Shown here piece after piece: positions 8,809-16,425 of a DNA stretch of 44,807 nt. The stretch is from an uncultured Anaerolineae bacterium (lineage in GTDB: Bacteria > Chloroflexota > Anaerolineae > J036 > Brachytrichaceae), in NCBI GenBank assembly GCA_937927775.1, contig CALBEF010000041.1, forward strand, positions 1 to 44,807. Direction: 5' to 3'. Each line of letters opens with the position of its first letter. Positions within the stretch are counted from its first letter, which is position 1. Below the pieces are notes generated by a model, which saw only the letters and a list, made by a program, of their open reading frames with translations, did not search any database and was not told where the DNA came from. Made by a program: the position numbers and the translations under genes.

Positions 8809-9501
8809 TCAATTGCCGGTCAGAGAGCGGGCGGCATCACTCTTATGCACGTTGAGATCGCCGGTAAACTCGCCGGTGTCCAGAAAGATTATCCGCTCGG
8901 CGATGTTGGTGGCGCGGTCGCCGATGCGCTCCAGGCAGTGGCCGGCGTGCAGCACCCAGATGCCGCCCTCGATGTGGTTCGGTTGGGACGACATGTCGGC
9001 GGTGACCTGCTGAAGCAGGGCGTCGTAGTGATCGTCTACGATCTGGTCCATGTCTATCAACTCGCGCGCCAGCGCCGCGTCCTGGCGGACGAAGGCGTCT
9101 ATGCTTCGATCCAGCATGATGCGGGCGTGATCGGCCATCTCCCGGATGGCAAAGGCGCCGATCTGCGAATTGGCGCGGATGATGCGCCGGGCTGCCTTGG
9201 CAATGCCCTTGGCGTAGTCGCCGCAGCGCTCCAGCTCGACGGCCACAAATGTGGCGGCGGTCAGTTCGCGCAGATCGCGCGCAACCGGCTGCTGGGTTGC
9301 AATGACGGTCAGGCACAGGTTTTCGATCTCATAGCGCAACGTGTCGCTGGAGAGATCGTCGCGTTTCACTGCGCGGGCTTCCTCCAGGTTGCGGGTAATG
9401 AGCGCGTCAATGGCTCTGGCCATTGCATTGCTGGCCTGCGCGCCAAGCTGTCGGATGCCGTTTCGGATATCCGCAAGTTCCTTGTCGAATTGAGTGCGCA
9501 T
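8809..9501 (-). CDS. phoU: PhoU family phosphate-signalling protein
   Basis: A 230-residue PhoU protein made of two three-helix-bundle repeats. Metal-binding motifs E/DxxxD are present: VAVELERCGDYAKGIAK in repeat one and HCLERIGDRATNIAE in repeat two. PhoU links the Pst phosphate transporter to PhoR-type kinases; neither is in the window. Two ATGs compete. 9501 lies nine bases after AAAGGAG, whereas 9507 is only three bases after it, so 9501 is preferred. The longer frame up to 9702 is unlikely, because it would read through the ferredoxin terminator. Confidence 0.92.
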   Translation of the reverse strand: MRTQFDKELADIRNGIRQLGAQASNAMARAIDALITRNLEEARAVKRDDLSSDTLRYEIENLCLTVIATQQPVARDLRELTAATFVAVELERCGDYAKGIAKAARRIIRANSQIGAFAIREMADHARIMLDRSIDAFVRQDAALARELIDMDQIVDDHYDALLQQVTADMSSQPNHIEGGIWVLHAGHCLERIGDRATNIAERIIFLDTGEFTGDLNVHKSDAARSLTGN

Positions 9502-9585
9502 GCTCATTTGCTCCTTTCGCCGGCCTGCCACGGATGCCCCCGCGCAGGAAACCGGCAACGCGCCAGACCGGCAACAAAACAACAG

Positions 9586-9611
9586 AGGGGCGAACTTTCT
9601 GGTTCGCCCCT
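9586..9611 (-). terminator. intrinsic terminator of the ferredoxin gene
   Basis: Ten-base perfect stem (AGGGGCGAAC with GTTCGCCCCT) and a six-base loop. On the minus strand it is followed by CTGTTGTTTTGTTG, a T-rich tail. It lies between the ferredoxin stop (9648) and the PhoU start. Confidence 0.75.
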
Positions 9612-9647
9612 GCTGGATTGCCACCATGACTGGCGCCATCACTGGCG

Positions 9648-9998
9648 CTACATGTTGCGCGCTTCGTAGCCCGGCCCTTCGGTGTAGAACGCGCCGTTCC
9701 ACGGGATGTCGGGCGTGAGGTCGATTACTTCGCCGCCGGCTGCCGTGTATCGCTCACCACGGAATGGTTGCACTTCCTGGCCGGCCTTCAGCGTATACGC
9801 GCTCGGCACTTCGGCCTCCGGGAAGATGGCCTCGTAGGGGCATTCCGGAACGCAGGCGCCGCAGTCGATGCAGGTTGCCGGGTCAATGAAGAACCACGGC
9901 CACTCCTCTTCCGGCTTGCCGCCCACGATGCACTCAACCGGGCAGACGTCCACGCATGCGCCGTCGCGCAGGCATAGACTGGTGATAATGTGCGTCAT
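9648..9998 (-). CDS. 7Fe/8Fe-type ferredoxin
   Basis: A 116-residue electron carrier with two cluster-binding Cys groups: Cys9, Cys15, Cys19 and Cys23 (CVDVCPVEC), then Cys43, Cys46, Cys49 and Cys53 (CIDCGACVPECP). The five-residue gap between Cys9 and Cys15 fits a [3Fe-4S] plus [4Fe-4S] pair, as in 7Fe ferredoxins. The C-terminal extension of about 55 residues is usual for this long type. ATG 9998 follows GGAG at nine bases. It has its own promoter-like -10 box and terminator, so it is probably monocistronic. Confidence 0.93.
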   Translation of the reverse strand: MTHIITSLCLRDGACVDVCPVECIVGGKPEEEWPWFFIDPATCIDCGACVPECPYEAIFPEAEVPSAYTLKAGQEVQPFRGERYTAAGGEVIDLTPDIPWNGAFYTEGPGYEARNM

Positions 9999-10061
9999 TT
10001 ATCGTTTCTCCTTCAAAAGGTTCTTTTTTGTCGTTGCGCGAACTCAGTCACGCTGTGCGCC

Positions 10062-10067
10062 ATTATA
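10062..10067 (-). promoter_or_regulatory. candidate -10 box for ferredoxin
   Basis: Perfect TATAAT on the minus strand (GCTTATAATGGCG), about 64 bases before the ferredoxin ATG. No good -35 hexamer is found at 16-18 bases. Confidence 0.5.
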
Positions 10068-10202
10068 AGCGCGCCTCGGCGACTTTCCTTGTGAATTTAT
10101 ACACGAGCCATGCCTGCTTGTCCAGTTCCCGGGCAGGTTGCGGGTTTGTCCAGGGCTAACGCATCACATAAACATGGGGACGGACTGCGGTCTAATGGCA
10201 GC

Positions 10203-10290
10203 ATGGACACAAGTATTCACGCTCACTTCAGCATCCTGGTAGACCCCCATGTTGAGCGGACACGCCAACACAAGCTCACCGATCCTTGCA
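10203..10290 (+). pseudogene. ISAs1-family transposase, N-terminal fragment
   Basis: The ATG at 10203 begins MDTSIHAHF followed by DPHVERTRQHKLTD. This is the conserved N-terminus of ISAs1-type (H-repeat) transposases. Similarity stops after about 28 residues, and the frame continues into the decayed integrase. The fragment is much too short to be functional (the family has about 370 residues). It marks an IS insertion or deletion scar that ate the 3' end of the integron integrase. Confidence 0.6.
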
Positions 10291-10329
10291 GACAGCCGGG
10301 CAACATGCCCTCACAGAGAAATACACCCA

Positions 10330-10831
10330 CCGGCCGGCGGTCGCGCCATGCCGTGGATCAATCGAGCGGGCTGCGGACGACCGTAGAGCAGGCGCGCCAT
10401 GAGCCGGGTGTTCGTTCGGGACGAACTGTATAATCCATGTCACTTCTTCTTTGGTCCGCACGGTGGGCAGATGGGCGGGCTTTGCGGCGCGCGCCGTGTT
10501 GAGTGAATCGAAGAGGGTTGGGTCGTCGCGATGGCGCACATGGCGAGAGGAACAACAACGCCGCAAGCGCCTGATTCTGGGTCGAGGCAGCGACGCGCTA
10601 CTGGGTTGCCAGGCCGGTCAGAAAGGCTTCGATTTCAGGCCGGCCCATGTCGTTGGGGTGACGTTTGTCGTGGAAAAGGATGAAACGTTTGACCCAGTGG
10701 ACACAGTCCGCGTTGACGTAGCTTTCCTCGGTGCGCCAGGAGTAGTGCTTCAGGCGAATGGCGTCGCGCACCTGGTCGAGCAGCTTTTTGGGACGAGCGG
10801 GATTGGCAGGTGAAAGGGTTGAATCGGCCAT
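10330..10831 (-). pseudogene. intI: integron integrase (IntI-type tyrosine recombinase), decayed
   Basis: The first 77 residues read cleanly (KKLLDQVRDAIRLKHYSWR, EESYVN, WVKRFILFHDKRHP, EIEAFLTGLATQ), the SAM-like N-terminal domain of integron integrases. A TAG follows. Without it the frame continues RVAASTQNQALAALLFL, exactly the next conserved block. A frameshift then leads to AAKPAHLPTVRTKEEV, and a further one to MARLLYG. The catalytic Arg, His and Tyr boxes beyond this are not recognisable, and an ISAs1 fragment takes their place. An extra CVH-like insertion interrupts the VNW region. It cannot encode an active enzyme. It is divergent from the cassettes, as in a normal integron. Confidence 0.85.
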
Positions 10832-10947
10832 GTGCGGATTATACAGAGGTAAAGGCCGATTTGAGTCTGTATAACGCAGGAAACAGGCAGATTTAGGCTG
10901 ACCGGAATCGGCCTAAATCGGCAGGCGATTTGGTCTGTCTAATACTT

Positions 10948-10954
10948 GTTGGGC
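10948..10954 (+). other. attI-like recombination core
   Basis: GTTGGGC matches the integron core GTTRRRY. It lies 117 bases before the integrase start on the cassette side, as expected for attI. The first cassette would begin at the TT, and its 3' attC carries the matching GCCCAAC (11575-11581). Confidence 0.65.
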
Positions 10955-11022
10955 CGCCTGTAGCAAAGGCGACTTTTAGGCACACTGTAGGCCTGATGAA
11001 ACAGAGGATCAGCATCTAAAGT

Positions 11023-11322
11023 GTGGCGGAAGCGAAACCTATCACCAACTACCGCGTAACCGATCACGCATGCGAGGAGATGGCTCGTCGTCAAATCGCA
11101 GAGGAAGATGTGGCCCAAGTTCTGGCTGGTCCAGAGCAGACCGAGACGATCCGCGAAGGTCGTAAAGTCTATCAATCTCGGCTGCAATCTGGCGAGCCGC
11201 CCAGGACTTATCTGCTCCGCGTGTTTGTGGACACTGACCGCGTGCCCCCGGAAGTTGTCACCGTGTATCGGACCAGCAAGGTGGCGAAGTATTGGAGGGA
11301 AGAACATGAGAGTGATTTATGA
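11023..11322 (+). CDS. DUF4258 protein (cassette 1, first gene)
   Basis: A 99-residue protein with the DUF4258 pattern: ITNYRVTDHACEEMARRQIAEEDV at the start and YLLRVFVD later. Relatives fold like RelE-type toxins and are often paired with DUF2283. The start is GTG at 11023, just after a TAA in the same region, with no strong ribosome site. It overlaps the next gene by 17 bases. It is the first gene of an integron cassette and is lower in GC than its surroundings. Toxin activity is an inference from pairing and family; it is not shown by the sequence. Confidence 0.82.
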   Translation: MAEAKPITNYRVTDHACEEMARRQIAEEDVAQVLAGPEQTETIREGRKVYQSRLQSGEPPRTYLLRVFVDTDRVPPEVVTVYRTSKVAKYWREEHESDL

Positions 11323-11512
11323 CCGCGAGACCGACACGCTCACGATCATCTTTACCGAAGCACCGGTGGCGGAAAGCGACGAGGATAAGCTGGGCGTGAT
11401 TTTGGACTATGATGCCTCTGGGAATCTGGTGTCTTTGGAAATCCTTGACGCTTCACGCCGCGTAACTTTACCAAGCCGGATTGAGTATCAAGTTGCTCCT
11501 ATGCCAGCGTGA
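11306..11512 (+). CDS. DUF2283 protein (cassette 1, second gene)
   Basis: A 68-residue protein typical of DUF2283: MRVIYDRETDTLTIIF, then DKLGVILDYDASGNLVSLEILDAS. GGAGG lies eight bases before the ATG. It overlaps the DUF4258 stop, which implies translational coupling. Such pairs are thought to behave as toxin-antitoxin-like modules, in which this small acidic protein would be the antidote. No DNA-binding domain is visible. It sits just before attC 1. Confidence 0.88.
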   Translation: MRVIYDRETDTLTIIFTEAPVAESDEDKLGVILDYDASGNLVSLEILDASRRVTLPSRIEYQVAPMPA

Positions 11513-11574
11513 CGTGTTGGCTACAGGCATTTCGTCATTACGGATGGAGATAGCTTTTTTGAAGCCAAGAGGCG

Positions 11575-11638
11575 GCCCAACCCGCCGCTGCAGCCGACGC
11601 CGCCTGCGGCGGCGCGGCTGAGCGGCAAGCCGTTGGGC
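11575..11638 (+). other. attC site 1 (integron cassette recombination site)
   Basis: This 64-base imperfect palindrome has R'' GCCCAAC (11575-11581) and R' GTTGGGC (11632-11638). The inner arms CCGCTGCAGCCG and CGGCTGAGCGG pair with one extra base, and GACGCCGCC pairs with GGCGGCGC with a second extra base. Two extrahelical bases and GTTRRRY/RYYYAAC ends are the hallmarks of attC. The centre AGCCGACGCCGC is close to the aadA-type attC. Confidence 0.88.
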
Positions 11639-11667
11639 GTCATTGACACCAGCCTGACAGGTCCGTC

Positions 11668-12552
11668 ATGACACGAACGGCGACATTCATTGCGACGATA
11701 ATCCTGCTCGTAGGTTGTTCAGGCCCTGCCAGCGTTGAGCCTCAGCCGCGCGATTCGCGCCTGAGTTGCGCTGTTGCCCTCATGTATGAAGGCGAGCCGA
11801 TCTTTCAGTTCTTGACGCAGCCGGGACTGTCCTTTGTTCAGGCTTATGTTCGCTTCGACAGCGACCTGCCGGACGATGTCATCTTTGGCATTGATCAGGA
11901 GTTCCTTGACGGCGTAGTCAATCCGTTCCACCTCAAAGGCGGCGACTGGATGTCGTTTGTCGGCGTTCAGCGCAACGGAGCGGTCTGGGTCGCCCGGGGA
12001 ACCGACGCGACGATGAAAGGCGAACCGGGCAAGGAGCGCACGTGGCAGATCTTCGACCTGGGGCAGTCACTAATGCCCAACACCTGGTATCGCTTGCGCA
12101 CCGAAGCGGACTTTGCTACGCGCCACTTTCGCAGGTTCACGGTCGAGGGGCCCGGCCTCGCCAGGAACCTCGATCTGAGCGAATTGAAGCTCGACTATCC
12201 CAACTACATGCCGTTCAGCGACCGCGCCATGTCGTTCTACGTCTGCGCGATACGCGGTCGCAGTCTCATCAATCCTGACTCGCCATTCCAAGGCAAGCCC
12301 GTCGTCTATTTCGATGATGTGGCGGGTGGTGCGATCGCGGCAAATGGCAGGGATACGGTGGCTTTCGAAAACGGATTCGAAGATTCCTATAAGATTGGCA
12401 AGCAGCCGGTCACTTCACCCCCGATCGACCTGACACGCTATGTGCAAGGGCGCTGGTATTGGGAGCGAGACGAAGCGTTGTTCAACAGAGAGCAGACGCC
12501 GTTCGCCCGATCGGGGCAAGCCGTTGGAGTCGCTGACGCCAGCATTGATTGA
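11668..12552 (+). CDS. lipoprotein of unknown function (cassette 2)
   Basis: A 294-residue protein whose N-terminus is a lipoprotein signal: a hydrophobic stretch then LLVGC with the lipidated Cys at residue 17. The body is rich in beta-strand-like segments (LSFVQAYVRFDSDLPDDV, GDWMSFVGVQRNGAVWVARG, NTWYRLRTEADF), ending with VVYFDDVAGG. This layout resembles lectin-like jelly-roll proteins, but no family was recognised with confidence. It is probably anchored on the outer face of the cell membrane. It is the only gene of the second cassette and begins 36 bases after attC 1. Its last 20 codons overlap a CAAGCCGTTGGAG stretch resembling the end of an attC. Confidence 0.78.
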   Translation: MTRTATFIATIILLVGCSGPASVEPQPRDSRLSCAVALMYEGEPIFQFLTQPGLSFVQAYVRFDSDLPDDVIFGIDQEFLDGVVNPFHLKGGDWMSFVGVQRNGAVWVARGTDATMKGEPGKERTWQIFDLGQSLMPNTWYRLRTEADFATRHFRRFTVEGPGLARNLDLSELKLDYPNYMPFSDRAMSFYVCAIRGRSLINPDSPFQGKPVVYFDDVAGGAIAANGRDTVAFENGFEDSYKIGKQPVTSPPIDLTRYVQGRWYWERDEALFNREQTPFARSGQAVGVADASID

Positions 12553-12626
12553 TACCCTGTGTGCGAATGAGGAGCCAATGCAGTTGGAAGACCCACAGCG
12601 TGCTCATGGGCAAACGTGGCTACGAC

Positions 12627-12698
<72 letters not shown>

Positions 12699-12729
12699 TG
12701 CCAGTCAAAGCAACATCGATAATCGGACA

Positions 12730-12900
12730 GTGACGAAAGATTCCTCGCCAGGCTCGCCGCCCCTCGTTGGCGCAATGCTCTATGTCCGCGATATGAAGAA
12801 GTCGGTCGCGTTTGGCGAAAGCCATTTTGGCTTTCAGCGCGTTGATGCCGGCGTTGAAAACCTGATTCATCCTGAGTCGCCCTCGAATGGCATGGACTGA
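12730..12900 (+). pseudogene. VOC (glyoxalase/bleomycin-resistance fold) fragment
   Basis: A GTG start gives 56 residues including GAMLYVRDMKKSVAF and ESHFGFQRV, the first beta-alpha unit of a VOC protein. The chain then jumps to AGVENLIHPESPSNG and stops. A complete VOC protein has 110-140 residues, so most of the fold is missing. It follows attC 2 without a third attC, so it looks like the remains of a last cassette or of an ordinary gene at the integron edge. Confidence 0.5.
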
Positions 12901-12915
12901 TCGTCTCTCAGCCCG

Positions 12916-14400
12916 ATGACCCGACACCATAGACGCAGTCTGATGCGCCGGCTGCCCGGCCTGCTGGCCGCCCTGGCGCTTGTCGCAGCCGTGTCCATCC
13001 TCCTCGACGCCATCCGGCCCGCGCCGAGTCTGCCGATCGTGGTGATGTTGCACCTCTTTCTGGTCGGCGCATTAGCCTCTGCGCTGGGCTGGGTGGCCGG
13101 CCTGGCCGCTGCCCTCGCTTCGGCAATGTTCATCGACGTGCTGTTCATCGCTCCGCGTCTCACGTTTGCCATTACCCGAACGGAAGATGCGGCGTTGCTC
13201 AGCCTGTTTCTCAGCGTGTCGCTGGTGAGCATCCCCCTGCTGGGGCGCGCCCAGTCCAGCCTGCGCGATGCGCGCGCCCGCCAGCGCGAACTGACCCATC
13301 TCTATGAGCTGATTGCGGCGCTGGCCGGCCAGCGCCGCGAGAGCGCCATCGCCCGCACCCTGGCCGGCCACCTGCGCGAGGCGTTACAGGCCCGGTGCGT
13401 CGAAGTCGTCATCCAGCCCGATCCAAAACGCGAGGCCATCATCACTTGCGTGCCGGAGGACGCCGCCTCCGCCGCGCGACCCGACGCCGTGATTCCGCTG
13501 ATGACCCCGCGCGGACTGCTCGGCGAGATTCACCTGTGGGCCAACCCGGCTGCGCCGCTGTCTGATTCGAGCGAACAACTCATCCGCGCTGCCGCCGGCC
13601 AGGCCGCGCTGGCAATCGAACGCGCCGCCCTGGCCGAGGCCGAAACACGCGCCCAGGTGCTGGAAGAGAGCGACCGCATGAAGACGGTGCTGCTGTCGTC
13701 CGTGTCGCACGAACTGCGCACGCCGCTGGCAACCATCAAAGCCGCCGTCAGCAGCCTGCGCAGCGGCGCAGTAAGCTGGGACGCCGCCGCGCGCCACGAA
13801 CTGCTGGCCGCCGTTGAGGAGGAAACCGACCATCTCAACGACCTGGTGGGCAATCTGCTGGAGATGTCGCGCATCGAGGCCGGCGCGCTCAAGCCCCAGC
13901 GCCAGTGGAACATGCTGGCCGACATTGTGAATCAGGCGCTGCGCCGGCTGCAACGCGCCTCGGCCAACCATCATCTCGAAGTTGATGTGTCCGAAGACCT
14001 GCCGCTCATCCCCGTGGACGACGGGCAGATCGGCCGGGTGTTCGTCAATCTGATCGGCAACAGCCTGAAATACGCGCCGCCCGGCACCGCTATCGCCATC
14101 CGCGCGCAGGTGAAAGCAGACCGCTGGCTGATGGTGACCGTTGCCAACCAGGGGCCGCGAGTGCCGGCGCAGGACCTGGAGCGCATCTTCGACAAGTTTC
14201 ACCGTGTCACCGCCGCCGATCGCATCACAGGGGCCGGACTTGGCCTGTCCATCTGCAAGGGCATCATCGAAGCGCATGGCGGGCGCATCTGGGCCGAGAA
14301 CCTGCCTGCGCCTGACCGGTTTACCTTCGCCTTTCACTTCACCCTGCCGCTTGCGCTTGACGGCGCGCGTCAGCCCCGGCTCCCGCAGGAAACTGAGTAA
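12916..14400 (+). CDS. KdpD-like sensor histidine kinase
   Basis: A 494-residue kinase. Residues about 12-115 form the four-helix KdpD membrane domain (DUF4118). A GAF-like segment follows (about 120-235), then HisKA with phospho-acceptor His265 in SSVSHELRTPLATIKA, then an HATPase domain with NLIGNSLKYAP, IFDKFHR and GAGLGLSICKGII. The N-terminal Kdp and USP domains of full-length KdpD (about 900 residues) are absent, as in many short KdpD homologues. The ATG at 12916 lies just after the VOC remnant; 12943 is an alternative start. The partner regulator starts 22 bases downstream. It probably senses potassium or ionic stress. Confidence 0.9.
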   Translation: MTRHHRRSLMRRLPGLLAALALVAAVSILLDAIRPAPSLPIVVMLHLFLVGALASALGWVAGLAAALASAMFIDVLFIAPRLTFAITRTEDAALLSLFLSVSLVSIPLLGRAQSSLRDARARQRELTHLYELIAALAGQRRESAIARTLAGHLREALQARCVEVVIQPDPKREAIITCVPEDAASAARPDAVIPLMTPRGLLGEIHLWANPAAPLSDSSEQLIRAAAGQAALAIERAALAEAETRAQVLEESDRMKTVLLSSVSHELRTPLATIKAAVSSLRSGAVSWDAAARHELLAAVEEETDHLNDLVGNLLEMSRIEAGALKPQRQWNMLADIVNQALRRLQRASANHHLEVDVSEDLPLIPVDDGQIGRVFVNLIGNSLKYAPPGTAIAIRAQVKADRWLMVTVANQGPRVPAQDLERIFDKFHRVTAADRITGAGLGLSICKGIIEAHGGRIWAENLPAPDRFTFAFHFTLPLALDGARQPRLPQETE

Positions 14401-14422
14401 GCCCACGCTGGTAAACTGGATC

Positions 14423-15130
14423 ATGTTGCCAATACACATCCTGGTTATCGATGATGAGCCGCAGATTCTGCGCGCGCTGCGCGCGATCCTCACGGAGAAA
14501 CAATTCCGCGTGTCCACCGCCGCGCGCGGCGAGGAGGGCCTGGCGCTGGCCGCTGCGGAGAAGCCCGATCTGATCATCCTGGATATGGGCCTGCCCGATA
14601 TGGACGGCCTGCAGGTGTGCGCCCGGCTGCGCGAGTGGACTGCCGCGCCGATCATCGTGCTGTCGGTGCGCGACAACGAGCGCGACAAAGTGGCCGCGCT
14701 GGACAAGGGCGCCGACGACTATCTGACCAAACCCTTCGGGATCGAGGAACTGCTCGCGCGCATTCGCGTCGCGCTGCGGCACGCGGCGCAAAGCGGCGGG
14801 AAGGAAGCCATCGTCAGAGCCGGCGACATCGTGATCGACCTCTCGCGCCATCTGGTCACGCGCGCCGGCGTCGAAGTCAAGCTCACGGCCACCGAGTACA
14901 GGCTGCTGGCCTATCTGGCCGCCAACGCTGATCGCGTCCTCACCCATCGCGCCATTCTCGCCAACGTGTGGGGGCCGGGGGAAGCCGATCAGGTCGAATA
15001 CCTGCGCGTGTACATGCGACAGTTGCGAAAAAAACTGGAAGCCAATCCGGGCCGGCCGCAGTTTCTGGTCAATGAGCCGGGCGTCGGCTATCGCCTGCTC
15101 ACGCAGCCCCATCCCCCATCTGAGGGCTGA
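14423..15130 (+). CDS. kdpE: KdpE-type response regulator
   Basis: A 235-residue OmpR/PhoB-family regulator. The receiver domain contains VIDDEPQILRAL, phospho-acceptor Asp54 (LDMGLPDMDG) and Lys in LTKPFG. The winged-helix domain contains LTATEYRLLAYLAANADRV and WGPGEADQVEYLRVYMRQLR, close to KdpE. The length equals typical KdpE. ATG 14423 is chosen by alignment; the frame extends upstream only inside the kinase gene. The promoter region immediately downstream carries repeated TTTTTACG boxes that may be its targets. Confidence 0.93.
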   Translation: MLPIHILVIDDEPQILRALRAILTEKQFRVSTAARGEEGLALAAAEKPDLIILDMGLPDMDGLQVCARLREWTAAPIIVLSVRDNERDKVAALDKGADDYLTKPFGIEELLARIRVALRHAAQSGGKEAIVRAGDIVIDLSRHLVTRAGVEVKLTATEYRLLAYLAANADRVLTHRAILANVWGPGEADQVEYLRVYMRQLRKKLEANPGRPQFLVNEPGVGYRLLTQPHPPSEG

Positions 15131-15248
15131 TTTTTACGCCTTTTTTACGCCGGCGGGCAAAATCCCCCTGCCCTTTTTACGCCGGCGCGCTATGCTCCCG
15201 GTTATCGCGTCTTTGCTTACAGGTTCAGACCTGGTGAGCGCGTAAAAA
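15131..15248 (+). promoter_or_regulatory. TTTTTACG box array, possible KdpE operator
   Basis: TTTTTACGCC occurs at 15131-15140, 15142-15151 and 15174-15183, and its inverse CGTAAAAA at 15241-15248. Start distances of 11 and 32 bases equal one and three helical turns, so the first three copies face the same side. TATGCT at 15191-15196 may be the -10 box, with the third copy near where a -35 would lie. Known KdpE sites are T-rich, which fits, but binding is inferred. Confidence 0.55.
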
Positions 15249-15273
15249 GTGATACCCGGAGGAGCATTGCAGT

Positions 15274-16425
15274 ATGCCTGCTCAATCGCAATCCCAGCCC
15301 CCGGCTGGCAAGGCAGCCGGCGCGCGCCTGCACGGCGGTCCGGCCAGCCACCTGCGCGAGGAATACGACACCTGGCAGCGCCTGTTCGACGCCCAACCCG
15401 GCATCGTGGAGCGTTACCTGGAGAGTCAGGCGCGTGCCCTGGCCGACGCCATCCTGCAACGCCAATCGCAAACCCGCTTCACGCTGCCCGATGCCGTAGT
15501 GATTGACCCGTCGCATAAAGGCGGCCCGACCGAGAAAGTGCCGGCGGAGTTGCGCGAGCAGATGGTGGGCGGGCTGCTTGACCGCATCACGCGCGCCGAT
15601 ATCGGCGTCATCATCCGCGAGCGGCTGGCCGAGCTGGAGCAGTCACCCAACCGGGCCGTGGCTGTGAGCGCCGGCCTGTTGCGCCACACCACCGCCGTTT
15701 ACATGGTGCACGGCATGTTGCCGTCGGGCCGCTCGGTCACCTACGTTCCCGATGACGATGAGGAAACGCCCACCCTGCCGGCGCCGGGCGCGCTCGAACC
15801 CGAATCGGCCATCACCGCCGTCACAGACGCCATCACCGAAGAAGACGAGTCGCGCAAGGCGCCAGACGCGGACGGGCGCGGCGAGCTGCTCGTCCCCTAC
15901 GTGCCCTACGCGCGCAAGTTCTATCTGCCGCGCTGGGTCGCATTCGACGACGAAGATCGCCTGCTGGTGAACTCGGTCGGCGAGGCCGAAGCCCATGTCG
16001 CCTCGATGCAGCGCTTTGTCGGCGTGTTGCACGCCGCTGTGTCGCTGGCCCCCTACATGGTGGCCGACGAGGTGTACCAGTCCAAACGCTACGGGATGCT
16101 GGGCCAGTTGATCAACCAGGGCCGCGCCCTGGCGCGCTATCAGACGCGCGAGATCATTCGCGTCATCAGGCAGCGCGCGGCGGCCAACGATCTCAATCGC
16201 GGCCTCAGCCTCAGCCTGCCCTACTTCGACGACCAGGACCTGGTGATGAAGACGCACAACTTCGAGGTCATCCCCGGCGGGCGCATCATGTTCGTGCCGG
16301 CCTTCGTCGTGCGCGCCTCGCTGCTCGAACAGGCCAAAGTCGCCCAGGACACCCGCCTCAGCCCATCCACGCGCAAACATCTGCTGGCCGAGTTGCGGAT
16401 GCTGGAGCAGGCGTTTGTCAATTGA
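15274..16425 (+). CDS. conserved-looking protein of unknown family in K+ block
   Basis: A 383-residue protein I do not recognise. It has no signal peptide or membrane helix. A basic Gln/Ala-rich head (1-25) precedes a helical stretch with DTWQRLFDAQPGIVERYLESQ. An acidic linker (about 160-205, DDDEETPTL and TEEDES) follows, then a second part with LLVPYVPYARKFYLPRWVAFDDEDRLL, two helical segments and GGRIMFVPAFVV. The start is ATG after GGAGGAG at about eight bases, a strong site. It lies between KdpE and the APC transporter under a probable shared promoter, so an accessory role in ion transport is likely but unproven. Its last residues and stop codon come from a repeat. Confidence 0.75.
   Translation: MPAQSQSQPPAGKAAGARLHGGPASHLREEYDTWQRLFDAQPGIVERYLESQARALADAILQRQSQTRFTLPDAVVIDPSHKGGPTEKVPAELREQMVGGLLDRITRADIGVIIRERLAELEQSPNRAVAVSAGLLRHTTAVYMVHGMLPSGRSVTYVPDDDEETPTLPAPGALEPESAITAVTDAITEEDESRKAPDADGRGELLVPYVPYARKFYLPRWVAFDDEDRLLVNSVGEAEAHVASMQRFVGVLHAAVSLAPYMVADEVYQSKRYGMLGQLINQGRALARYQTREIIRVIRQRAAANDLNRGLSLSLPYFDDQDLVMKTHNFEVIPGGRIMFVPAFVVRASLLEQAKVAQDTRLSPSTRKHLLAELRMLEQAFVN

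Noticed and set aside
10110..10433. 107-codon open frame
   Set aside because: Only its middle (10203-10290) resembles a transposase; the rest runs through non-coding and antisense integrase DNA.
12479..12534. Third attC between GTTCAAC and GTTGGAG
   Set aside because: The ends fit the consensus loosely but do not pair with each other and the inner stems are missing; kept only as a possible scar.
15184..15273. Cyclic di-AMP (ydaO) riboswitch before the potassium operon
   Set aside because: The context is attractive, but the conserved ydaO sequence blocks and pseudoknot could not be seen by eye.
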